Below are positions 26,189-36,682 of a DNA stretch of 64,000 bases, one piece after another; positions within the stretch are counted from its first letter, which is position 1; every line of letters begins with the position of its first letter. Under the pieces are notes generated by a model. That model was not told the DNA's origin. It did no database searches and saw nothing but the letters and a program-made list of their open reading frames with translations. Origin of the DNA: Algoriphagus lutimaris (lineage in GTDB: Bacteria; Bacteroidota; Bacteroidia; Cytophagales; Cyclobacteriaceae); NCBI RefSeq assembly GCF_017051705.1, contig NZ_JAFIDJ010000001.1, positions 620,001 through 684,000 of the forward strand, in the 5' to 3' direction. The position numbers and the translations under genes are program-made.

Positions 26189-28501
26189 TTAAAATTGGTA
26201 ATTTATTTTTAAGAGAATGTTTCTTCCCATATCATCCGTGAAATAACGGAATCGATTCATATACTCCTTATAAGAAGTATTGAATAGGTTTTGAATTTGT
26301 ATACCTAGGTTCAATTGATTTTCGCCGAAAATAAATTTCTTTTGGTATGCTAAGTTGAATAAGGCATACGCAGGAGGGGCTGGAGCAAGATCAAAATCAG
26401 GTTCCCTCTTTTGCTTGGCTACTAGCATGTTGCTCAAGGTCAACTTATTGGTTTGTGAATTTTTTAAAGACCCAAATTGGTATGCTAGACCCCAATCCAT
26501 TCTATCTGAAGGAATGAATGGAAAATAATTGTTTTCATCTGTGTTTTTTGCCCGGATGATTGAACCCTTAGCATAGGCGCTTAATCGTTCGGTAAAAACA
26601 TAACTTCCAGAGAAATCAAATCCATAAAAGAAGGCATTAGCCTGTAGGTATTCATAGACATTGAAAGTTCCTCTTAAGGAAACATAGGTTTCCCCGGTTG
26701 GATTTAAATAGATGTAATCAGAAATATGGTTTGCGTAGGCAGTAAATTCCAAATGAGTTCTTCCTCCATCATATTCCAAAGCGTTCACCCATTTGAGAGA
26801 TTTTTCAGAATTCAAGTCTGGATCGCCAATTTCCACCGCAGCTGCTCCATGGTGCAATCCTTCACTGAATAATTCATTTACATTAGGAGGTCTCCAAGCG
26901 GTTCCTAGGTTAGAATTGAAGGTGACTTTCGGGCTGATTTGATAAAGCCCCCCTATAAATGCAGAGAAATTGGTATAGCTTAAATCCGCTTCTTGGAGCT
27001 CGGAATCAACATACCTAGCCGTATTGACTGATCGTGCATCGAAACGTAAACCGCCTTCCAACTCTAAAGGACCTTTGCTATATTTTTCAATGGCATATAT
27101 CCCCAGATTGACCATATCATAATTCGGAATCAAAGGAGTGACACCAGTCCCTGGTATATTGTTATTGGCCTGCTGGATCGCGTTTAAACCAAAACTCCCA
27201 CTCCATTCATTTTTCAAATTATGATCAACAAATAAGTCAAAAGTATTGGTAAAAAGTTGGAGATCTAAACTTGGTTTTTCGTTTAAATCACCCCTTCTTT
27301 TATCAAATTCCTTTCTGTTATTGGTTTGGAAGCCATATTGAAAATTCAATTTCCAAGTGTCAGAAAGATGGTAATGAGATTTAACTTTTGCTAAATGATG
27401 TGAAACTACCTGCTTGGGATTGATGATTTCATAAGTGAATCCTGGGTCTGAAAAAGGTCTCCCATTTTCAATAATAGCAAGCAAGTCATCTAAATTACCA
27501 GTATGGGAATCCCTTAAAATCCCTAAAGTGGTATTAAAATAACTATAGTATCCTTCTACACCTAACTTGGAACTGCTATACCCCACAGAACCAGAGAAAT
27601 TTAGCTCACTTAATCCTGTATTTCCCTGAAAGTAATCCGGTGATTTAATGTTTCCAGCCCTCTTGGCAGAGGCTTGAACCTGGTAACCTAATCCTTTGAT
27701 TTTATTGGACCCATCAGCATGGGAAACGGAAATATTGCCCATTCTTCCATTGGTTCCTCCATTGAGATAAATATTGGTCTTTGGGTCTTTCTTAGTAGGA
27801 ATAGGGGCTGGGTTTACTAAAATTACTCCACCCATTGCCTCAGGTCCATATCTTACTGTTTCAGCCCCTTTGATAACTGTAATCTCATCTGCTACGAAAG
27901 GATCAATTTCTGGTGCATGTTCTGCTCCCCATTGTTGACCTTCCAATCTGATTCCATTATTGAGAATCATAATTCTATTACTGTGCATTCCATGAATGAC
28001 AGGTTTTGCAATGCTATTACCTGTGGAAAAGGTGGTTACTCCAGAAATACGTTTGAGACTTTCGCCTAAATTTTCACCTCTCGCTTCCAGCAATGCTTCT
28101 CCATATAGAGCTGTGACTGCTGTTGTGGTTTGTACAGCAAATCGATGTCCGTGAATTTCCACACCTCCTAAATCAAGGGATTCTTCTTCCAGTCTATAGG
28201 TTTTGTTGAAGTTGTTGGAGGATAATGAAATACTATCTTTTATTTCCTTATGGCCTAGGTATTGGATCGTGATGTGATATTCTCCTTGGCAAAGATTTTT
28301 GACTATAAAATTCCCATTTTCATCAGAAACTGCTCCAGTGGCACTTTCTATTACCCAGATATATGCTCCTTCAATAGGATCATTGTTTTCTTGGTGCAAA
28401 ATCCTACCCCTAATGGATAAATCACATTTTTGGGCAAATGTGGTTTTGGAGCCAAAAAGGAGGATCAATGATAAGAAAATAGAGAATTGTATAAGTTTCA
28501 C
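26189..28501 (-). CDS. TonB-dependent outer membrane receptor
   Basis: A 770-residue receptor starting with GTG. In order: signal peptide (1-23), a CarboxypepD_reg-like domain (about 26-110) usual in Bacteroidota, a plug domain (about 120-235, with the RIMILNNGIRLEGQQWGAEHAPEID region, here only partly cited), and a 22-strand beta-barrel ending in aromatic Phe, as required for Bam insertion. The plug sequence around HGMHSNR resembles receptors for zinc or other small ligands of the ZnuD type. No SusD partner is present, which argues against a polysaccharide system. The partner lipoprotein follows after 14 bases. Confidence 0.92.
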   Translation of the reverse strand: MKLIQFSIFLSLILLFGSKTTFAQKCDLSIRGRILHQENNDPIEGAYIWVIESATGAVSDENGNFIVKNLCQGEYHITIQYLGHKEIKDSISLSSNNFNKTYRLEEESLDLGGVEIHGHRFAVQTTTAVTALYGEALLEARGENLGESLKRISGVTTFSTGNSIAKPVIHGMHSNRIMILNNGIRLEGQQWGAEHAPEIDPFVADEITVIKGAETVRYGPEAMGGVILVNPAPIPTKKDPKTNIYLNGGTNGRMGNISVSHADGSNKIKGLGYQVQASAKRAGNIKSPDYFQGNTGLSELNFSGSVGYSSSKLGVEGYYSYFNTTLGILRDSHTGNLDDLLAIIENGRPFSDPGFTYEIINPKQVVSHHLAKVKSHYHLSDTWKLNFQYGFQTNNRKEFDKRRGDLNEKPSLDLQLFTNTFDLFVDHNLKNEWSGSFGLNAIQQANNNIPGTGVTPLIPNYDMVNLGIYAIEKYSKGPLELEGGLRFDARSVNTARYVDSELQEADLSYTNFSAFIGGLYQISPKVTFNSNLGTAWRPPNVNELFSEGLHHGAAAVEIGDPDLNSEKSLKWVNALEYDGGRTHLEFTAYANHISDYIYLNPTGETYVSLRGTFNVYEYLQANAFFYGFDFSGSYVFTERLSAYAKGSIIRAKNTDENNYFPFIPSDRMDWGLAYQFGSLKNSQTNKLTLSNMLVAKQKREPDFDLAPAPPAYALFNLAYQKKFIFGENQLNLGIQIQNLFNTSYKEYMNRFRYFTDDMGRNILLKINYQF

Positions 28502-28641
28502 GAAACAAAAATAGAATCCATTTTCAGATTAAACTAGTGTAAATGAAACAAAGTTGCAAAAATGTGAAATAGTCTTTGTTTGGCTATTCAAATGGCAAAT
28601 TCAAAGGACAGATTGTTCAATTTTGGTATTAGGAAACAAAA

Positions 28642-28667
28642 AAGTCCGACAATAATTTGCCGGACTT
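28642..28667 (-). terminator. terminator of the 28688-29122 gene
   Basis: A 7-bp stem (AAGTCCG 28642-28648, CGGACTT 28661-28667) with a 12-base loop; on the minus strand it is followed by a T-rich run. Confidence 0.6.
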
Positions 28668-28687
28668 AAATTGAAGTTTTCAGGAGA

Positions 28688-29122
28688 TCACCCTAACCAA
28701 GCTGTCCAAGGTATTCTTGAAAGTAATAATACCAATCCAATCGCATACATCATGTAAATGCTACGGAAACGAGCTCTGGGAATGGTTCCTTTTTTGGCTT
28801 TGCTATATCCTATGGTAATAATCACAATCGCAATGATATTGACCAATGGATGCTCTACAGCAGTTAATCTAACTGCAGAATCTGACATAGCGGAACCAGA
28901 TTTTAACATTTCAAATCCGAGGGGGCTTACAAAATAGAGGATTAGCCCCACAGTCAATTGAAGGTGAGCAAGGATAAAACCGATCAATGCAATTTTTCTA
29001 TCCTTATCAGTAAACTGTTTATTAGATAAGCTGCCTATAAGGGCATAAATGACAATAATAATAAGGGCCAATAGCACTAAATAAGCCAGCCCTGAATGTA
29101 AATGTTGTAATCCTGTATACAT
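28688..29122 (-). CDS. four-helix membrane protein, cytochrome b-like
   Basis: A 144-residue membrane protein with four hydrophobic helices (about 12-32, 44-66, 90-108, 120-138). His residues occur near the ends of helices 1, 2 and 3 (LQHLHSG, LAHLQLT, VEHPLVN). Homologues are often annotated as cytochrome b in Bacteroidota, but heme binding cannot be shown from sequence. The opening HLHSGLAYLVL recurs in this family. It lies 53 bases after the rRNA methyltransferase gene on the same strand and has its own terminator. Confidence 0.75.
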   Translation of the reverse strand: MYTGLQHLHSGLAYLVLLALIIIVIYALIGSLSNKQFTDKDRKIALIGFILAHLQLTVGLILYFVSPLGFEMLKSGSAMSDSAVRLTAVEHPLVNIIAIVIITIGYSKAKKGTIPRARFRSIYMMYAIGLVLLLSRIPWTAWLG

Positions 29123-29175
29123 GCTCTTTTATTTTGATAGGTGAAAATAATTGAATGGCTTCGAATTATAAGGCA

Positions 29176-30357
29176 TTACTCCACAAATAATACGAGTCCT
29201 TTCAAATATTCAGTTTCTGTGTGATAAATATTCACTGGATGATCCGCTGGTTGTGTAACTTGATGAAGGATTTTAATGTTTCTACCAGATTCCAAAGCGG
29301 CAGCAGTAATCGTATGTGCAAACAAAGCCTTATCTACTACTTGGCTACAGGAAAAGGTAAATAATATTCCTCCTGGTTTAATTTTTTTCAAAGCTTCAGC
29401 ATTTAATCGTTTGTAAGCTTGGACAGCATTATGCCGGGCCTTCATATTTTTAGCAAAAGCAGGAGGGTCAAGCACAATGATGTCATAATCATCACCTATC
29501 TCTCGAATGTATTTTACCACATCTGCTACCTTAGATTCGTGTTTGCCTTCGATCTCAGGATTCAATGCTACATTTTCTTCTGTAAGTTCGATTGCTTTGG
29601 GAGAGATGTCTACGGAATGTACTTCCTTAGCACCTTCTTTTAGAGCCAAAACCGAAAATCCTCCTGAATAGCAAAATGTATTTAATACCTTTTTTCCAAA
29701 GGAGTAGGAAGCAAGTAATTTTCTGTTCTCTCTTTGATCGATAAAGAATCCAGTTTTCTGTCCTTTCTCCCAATCAATTTTGTACGTGGCGCCATATTCT
29801 TTTACCAAATCAGTTATAGGCTCACCAATAATCCATTCATTGGATGATATGCCCAGATTCTTTGGAAGGGTCTCAGCACTTTTATCGAACACTCCAGCCA
29901 ATTTGTTGCCATAGGTATGATGTATAGCTTGGGCTATTTCTTTGATATGGGCATGCATTCCCACATGATGGGCTTGAATTACCGCGGTGCCATTGTAAAA
30001 ATCTACAATCAAGCCAGGCAATAAATCTCCTTCCCCATGAACAAGCCTATATACATTCGTTTCCTGATTGTCCGTCAACCCTAAACTTTGTCTCAAGACG
30101 TATGCTGACTGGATTTTAACATTCCAGAACTCCTGGTCAATTTCCCTGTTTTCGAAGGATATGATTCTTACCATAATAGAGCCGTGTGAGAAATGCCCTA
30201 TTCCTAGAAACTCCTCTCTGGAAGAATAGACAGAAACTAGTTCACCATTTTCTAAGTGTTCTGGCTTTTGAAAGATCGCTCCAGAAAACACCCAATGGTG
30301 CTTCCTTTTTAAGGAGATTTCCTTTCCTTTTTTTAAAATAATTTTAGGATAATTCAT
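29176..30357 (-). CDS. RlmI-like class I rRNA methyltransferase
   Basis: A 393-residue SAM-dependent methyltransferase: PUA domain at the N-terminus (about 1-75), a central RlmI-type linker, and a Rossmann methyltransferase domain (about 190-393). Motif I is VLNTFCYSGGFSVLAL, motif IV VLDPPAFAK, and a Cys in FTFSCSQ near residue 335. Escherichia coli RlmI makes m5C1962 in 23S rRNA, and the closeness suggests the same role. Its start overlaps the symporter gene by 14 bases. Confidence 0.9.
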   Translation of the reverse strand: MNYPKIILKKGKEISLKRKHHWVFSGAIFQKPEHLENGELVSVYSSREEFLGIGHFSHGSIMVRIISFENREIDQEFWNVKIQSAYVLRQSLGLTDNQETNVYRLVHGEGDLLPGLIVDFYNGTAVIQAHHVGMHAHIKEIAQAIHHTYGNKLAGVFDKSAETLPKNLGISSNEWIIGEPITDLVKEYGATYKIDWEKGQKTGFFIDQRENRKLLASYSFGKKVLNTFCYSGGFSVLALKEGAKEVHSVDISPKAIELTEENVALNPEIEGKHESKVADVVKYIREIGDDYDIIVLDPPAFAKNMKARHNAVQAYKRLNAEALKKIKPGGILFTFSCSQVVDKALFAHTITAAALESGRNIKILHQVTQPADHPVNIYHTETEYLKGLVLFVE

Positions 30358-31741
30358 CGAGTTGTAGGGTTCGTGTTGGGAAACTAATGCTTCCGATTAT
30401 CATTGCTAAAATACTAAAAGCCAATCCAATTATATGTGCATCTATGACTGGATTAAGTTGATCGGAGATTAAGTAAGAAATCATCCCTACCATCATAGAA
30501 AGTAGGCAGCCCGTAGGCGATGCCTTTTTCCAATAAAGGCCTGCTGTTAAAGGAACAAAGAGGGAAACCAGCATTAAAATGGAAGCTCCAGCAACCAGGT
30601 CATAAATGTTCGATTCCATCGTGGCTATGAAAGTGGCGATTATTGCAACAAAAACAATATTGCCTCTCAGAATCCATAATAGTGATTTGTCATTCACTTT
30701 TTCTCCGAAAAATGGTTTAATCAGATTTTCAGAAAGAATAGCTGCCGGTGCTAATAAACCAGAACTAGTAGTACTCATGATTGCTGAAATCAGGGCTCCA
30801 AAGAAAACAATCTGAATTGGAAGTCCTCCATGAGCAAGAATCATGGTGGGCAAAAGCATTTGGTTGTTTTCCAAATAAAGTTCCGGGTAAAGCACTTTTG
30901 CTCCCAGGGCTATAAATAAGGGCAATAACCCAAAAGTCAAATAAAAACCTCCTGCCAAATAAGTGGATCTAACTGCTACTTTTTCAGACTTGGAGGACAT
31001 GACCCGTTGGTAAATATCCTGACTTGGAATGCTACCCAGACCTAATATTATCCAGGCTCCAAAATAATTGATCCAAGAAATTGCACCGCCAGTTGGAAAA
31101 AACTGGAAGCTTTCTTCTGGAGCTTGAGATAAAATATTTTGAACTCCACCTGCTTCTGAGGCAACCATCATGGATACCCAAAGTAATCCTACCACAATCA
31201 TGGTTGTTTGAATAAAATCCGTGATAGAAATGGCCCACATTCCGCCAAGGAAGGTGTAAAAGACCACAATGCCTGATGAAATTAAAATTCCTTCTACCAA
31301 AGTTAAATCAGTAATGGAACCTAATATTAAACTCAAGGCCACCAATTGAGCTGCTACATATCCGAAATAGGCAGGGATCATGAAAACAGAAGCAAAAAAC
31401 TCTACGCGCTTCCCAAAAATCCGTCTGAACACATCGCCAATAGTCAATACCCCCATTCTATACATGGGCCGAAGAAAAAACAGACCAAATAATACTAAAC
31501 AAAGAGCACCTCCAAAGGGGTCTTCGATTACGCCTATTAAACCTTCCTCCAAATAAACAGAAGAGGCTCCGAAAATCGTTTCGGAGCCAAACCATGTTGC
31601 AAATAATGCAGATGCTGATAGGAAAAGAGGTAAAGATCTTCCCGCTAACACGAAATCATTGGAACTTTTCACTAGTCGAGTGGACCAGGCTCCGATGGCA
31701 ACAGTAATTGCCAGATAAATAATGATCGAAGTCAGCAGCAA
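30344..31741 (-). CDS. sodium:solute symporter
   Basis: A 465-residue SSS-family (PF00474) transporter with about thirteen helices. Conserved features are the AGRSLPL loop (residues 35-41), ATWFGSETIFGAS in helix 2 (near 50-60), and the long GGMWAISITDFIQ segment near residue 165 typical of helix 5. The start is a TTG just after a stop codon; no ATG exists in frame upstream. It begins 10 bases after the ABC-F gene and overlaps the methyltransferase gene by 14 bases, so all three are likely one transcript. Substrate unknown. Confidence 0.9.
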   Translation of the reverse strand: MLLTSIIIYLAITVAIGAWSTRLVKSSNDFVLAGRSLPLFLSASALFATWFGSETIFGASSVYLEEGLIGVIEDPFGGALCLVLFGLFFLRPMYRMGVLTIGDVFRRIFGKRVEFFASVFMIPAYFGYVAAQLVALSLILGSITDLTLVEGILISSGIVVFYTFLGGMWAISITDFIQTTMIVVGLLWVSMMVASEAGGVQNILSQAPEESFQFFPTGGAISWINYFGAWIILGLGSIPSQDIYQRVMSSKSEKVAVRSTYLAGGFYLTFGLLPLFIALGAKVLYPELYLENNQMLLPTMILAHGGLPIQIVFFGALISAIMSTTSSGLLAPAAILSENLIKPFFGEKVNDKSLLWILRGNIVFVAIIATFIATMESNIYDLVAGASILMLVSLFVPLTAGLYWKKASPTGCLLSMMVGMISYLISDQLNPVIDAHIIGLAFSILAMIIGSISFPTRTLQLDELS

Positions 31742-31751
31742 GATTTATCGC

Positions 31752-33449
<1,698 letters not shown>

Positions 33450-33534
33450 TTAAAATCCTGCCTATAGTCTGATTATTTAAACTATTGTTTCGCAGGTTGT
33501 TTATATTGAAGCAATTTCCACCTGTTGGGTTTCT

Positions 33535-36500
33535 ATGAAGAGAATTTTACTTGGATTTTTATTTCTTTTTTGCTGCTTTTTTTATTGCCAAAAGTCAGTT
33601 GCGCAACTCTCCACAGTTGGAAAGGAATTCTGGGTAGGATTCATGGACAATAATCGAGTTTTACCAGATGCACCTGATCAAGCAGTAATTGTTATTTCTG
33701 CGAATGAAGACGCAGTTGGCTACATTGAATATAATGGAAGGGATGTTCCATTTAACCTTTCGAAAGGTCAGCAATTTGCCCATGTAGTGCCTTCGGAAGA
33801 AATTGATTTACTACATCGAAATACAGGAATTATTGAGAACAAAGGGGTTTACATCAGTTCCAATGGAAAAATTGCGGTCTATGCGTTTAATGAGCGTTTT
33901 CGTTCGGCGGATGGAACAGTAGTTTTGCCTGTAAGTGCATTGGGCGTGGATTACTTAGTTACTTCTCATTACGAGCTTTTGACGGTTCCTGTGCCCTTTG
34001 TCGCTAATGTCAATGATGAAAGTGAATTATTGGTGGTGGCTACGGAGGACAATACTGAAATTGAAATTACTACTTCAGTTTCTGCATTTGGAGGAAAAGT
34101 TCCTGGACTACCTTTTACCATCATCCTAAATCGGGGACAAAGTTACCAGTTGAAGGCCAAAGCGGATTTAACAGGCTCTAGGGTTCGGGTGATCGGAGAA
34201 AATGCGGAAAGTTGTAAAAAAATTGCTGTTTTTGGAGGCAATAAATGGACTACCGTAGGGAATTGCGGAGGCGCACCGGATAATTTGTTTCAACAAACCT
34301 ATCCCACTTCTAGCTGGGGAACCTCATTTGTGCATGTAGCACTTTCAGGAAGGACTTCTGGGGAGTTGGTTAAAATACTTGCTTCAGAAGACGGTACCCA
34401 AGTTACTATTGGTGGTCAAAATAGAGGTACCATCAATGCTGGAGAATTTTTAAGTGTGGACTTTGGAATCCATGAATCTGCAAAAATCGAAACCTCTAAG
34501 CCGGCAAGTGTTACCGTCTTTTCAAAAAGCCAGGAATGTAACGAGCCCAACGATCCCAATTATTCTAATGGAGACCCCTTTATGATGACTTATAGCCCTA
34601 GCGAACAATTGCTAAAGGAAATCCAGTTTAATGCCTTGGATTTGCCTTCGATTGTATCACACTATTTAAATCTGGTAGTGAAAGCAGGGACTGAGAGTCT
34701 TACATTTTTAGACGGACAAAACTTAGGGACTAGGTTTTCCCCAGTACCAGGAGATCCCTCTTATTCTTATGCTAGGATAAATATTTCCCAAGGGGTGCAT
34801 CGATTAGTAAACTCCGAAGGTTTCAATGGATATGTTTATGGTTTTGGGTTTATTGAATCGTATGGATTTGCAGTAGGAGCGGCGTTGGATAATTTGAATT
34901 TTGAAACAGAATCTTCTTATGAATTTGAGGTAAATGGGGAACAAGTAGCCTGTTTGAATCACGAAGGCACATGGGTGATTGAGTCGGAAAACCCTAACTT
35001 TAGTTATTTTGAATGGGATTTTGGCGATGGTTCTGAGGTGAAAATAGGCAAGGAAGTAACCCATACCTATACCGAAGCCGGAGATTATGAAATTTTGGTC
35101 AAAGCTTCGATCAGTCCAAATACCTGTGAGGAACAAGAGGAAGTTGTATTTGAAGTGGAAGTGATAGCGGTGTCTTCTGATTTAGAAATAGAAGGAATAT
35201 CCAGCGTATGTCCTGAGGAAGAAGGATTGATCTATAAGCTTTCAGATGCTATTTCTAATCAGGTTTCAAAGATTGAATTTGAAGTGGAAGGTGGTGATAT
35301 TGTTGAAAATTATGGAGATTCTATTTTGGTAAACTGGGGTCCTTCAAATGAGCTTGCAGGGATATTAGCTATTCCATTTTCTGCCAATGGTTGCCCTGGC
35401 GACATCATTCGATTGGATGTAACCATCAATAAACAACTGGAAGCGGTAATGCCAGAAGGGCCAACTCAGGTGTGTTTTGATCCAACTACTCCATTTGTTT
35501 ACGCTGTGCCTGACTCAAGCCCAGGGAGATCCTATCAGTGGAGTGTCCTTGGAGGTACCATTAGTTCAACCTCAGATAATGGAAGCATTGAGGTAATTTG
35601 GGATCAGCCTGGCATGAAGGGATCAGTAAGTTATACTGTGTCCAGTTTGGTGGATAATTCATGTGGAGGAGTTTCCCCTCAGTTGGAAATTGATATTGCA
35701 GATCGCTTAGAGTTGAGGTCAGCGCATGAAAATACTGTTTTATGCTTTGGGGGGAGTAATGGGGAAATTGAGCTAGAAGTAATTGGAGGAGTGGCACCTT
35801 TTGAGATTATTTGGTCTCACGATGCGGGTTTGAAACAGTTGAAGGCAACAGGATTGTCGGCAGGAACTTATGATGTAAAAATTGTGGATGCCAATGGTTG
35901 TGAGTTTGAATTAGAGGAAATTGAGATAAAGGAACCAAATCAATTTGAGGTTTTATCAGTCAATGTAGAGGGAACGTCCTGTTATGGGAAATCTGATGGT
36001 AAATTAGCTGTATCTCTGATTGGCGGAGTTGCTCCTTACACTTATGAATACCAAGGAAATCGGACCACTAATGGAACTATAAATCTGATTGATTTACCGC
36101 AAGGGATTTATGAATGGGAGTTTAGTGATGCCAATGGCTGTGTGGTTCCCCTAGCTTTCGAGATTACTTCACCACCTGCACTTGAGGTATCGGTGAGATT
36201 AGAAAAACCCGCGTGTCCAGGAGGGAGTAATGGAGAGTTATTGGCAATTCCAGGAGGTGGGGATGCTCCATACATATACACTTGGGAGGCGCCAGAAGGG
36301 CAAGGAAATCAATTGATAGGGGTGCCTCGAGGTACCTATAATATTTCTGTTCTGGATAATTCAGGTTGTATTAGTTTAGGGGCAGGAGAAGTGTTGGAAG
36401 CAGCTCCGGAAGTTAGATTGCCTACTGGATTTAACCCTGATTCTTCAGGAGATCTCTATCAAGGTGTTTCCAATTGTGAAATTGAGTTTGAACTCTGGAT

Positions 36501-36672
36501 ATTTAATCGATGGGGTCAATTGATTTATTCAGGGACCTCTGGTTGGGACGGAAGAGTAGCAAATGAAGAGGCTCCTTCTGGGACCTATACCTACTTATAC
36601 CAATATTCTTTTCCTTTGGAAGGAAAAGTTCAAACCATTGAGAAACGAGGAGGGTTTACTTTAATCAGGTGA
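33535..36672 (+). CDS. giant secreted IgGFc-like/PKD/SprB-repeat protein, type IX cargo
   Basis: A 1045-residue protein. In order: signal peptide (1-23), an IgGFc-binding N-terminal-like region (about 25-460, beginning STVGKEFWVGFMDN), a PKD domain (about 465-545, with WDFGDGS), an Ig-like stretch with paired Cys (550-725), three SprB-like repeats (about 735, 816 and 893, each with a Cys-x-Gly start and a GGxAPY/F core), and a CHU_C gliding-motility-associated C-terminus (about 960-1045, FNRWGQLIYSG). The last part directs type IX secretion and surface anchoring. The next gene, 10 bases on, is a full-length paralogue. Confidence 0.9.
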   Translation: MKRILLGFLFLFCCFFYCQKSVAQLSTVGKEFWVGFMDNNRVLPDAPDQAVIVISANEDAVGYIEYNGRDVPFNLSKGQQFAHVVPSEEIDLLHRNTGIIENKGVYISSNGKIAVYAFNERFRSADGTVVLPVSALGVDYLVTSHYELLTVPVPFVANVNDESELLVVATEDNTEIEITTSVSAFGGKVPGLPFTIILNRGQSYQLKAKADLTGSRVRVIGENAESCKKIAVFGGNKWTTVGNCGGAPDNLFQQTYPTSSWGTSFVHVALSGRTSGELVKILASEDGTQVTIGGQNRGTINAGEFLSVDFGIHESAKIETSKPASVTVFSKSQECNEPNDPNYSNGDPFMMTYSPSEQLLKEIQFNALDLPSIVSHYLNLVVKAGTESLTFLDGQNLGTRFSPVPGDPSYSYARINISQGVHRLVNSEGFNGYVYGFGFIESYGFAVGAALDNLNFETESSYEFEVNGEQVACLNHEGTWVIESENPNFSYFEWDFGDGSEVKIGKEVTHTYTEAGDYEILVKASISPNTCEEQEEVVFEVEVIAVSSDLEIEGISSVCPEEEGLIYKLSDAISNQVSKIEFEVEGGDIVENYGDSILVNWGPSNELAGILAIPFSANGCPGDIIRLDVTINKQLEAVMPEGPTQVCFDPTTPFVYAVPDSSPGRSYQWSVLGGTISSTSDNGSIEVIWDQPGMKGSVSYTVSSLVDNSCGGVSPQLEIDIADRLELRSAHENTVLCFGGSNGEIELEVIGGVAPFEIIWSHDAGLKQLKATGLSAGTYDVKIVDANGCEFELEEIEIKEPNQFEVLSVNVEGTSCYGKSDGKLAVSLIGGVAPYTYEYQGNRTTNGTINLIDLPQGIYEWEFSDANGCVVPLAFEITSPPALEVSVRLEKPACPGGSNGELLAIPGGGDAPYIYTWEAPEGQGNQLIGVPRGTYNISVLDNSGCISLGAGEVLEAAPEVRLPTGFNPDSSGDLYQGVSNCEIEFELWIFNRWGQLIYSGTSGWDGRVANEEAPSGTYTYLYQYSFPLEGKVQTIEKRGGFTLIR

Positions 36673-36682
36673 ATTTTAGACA

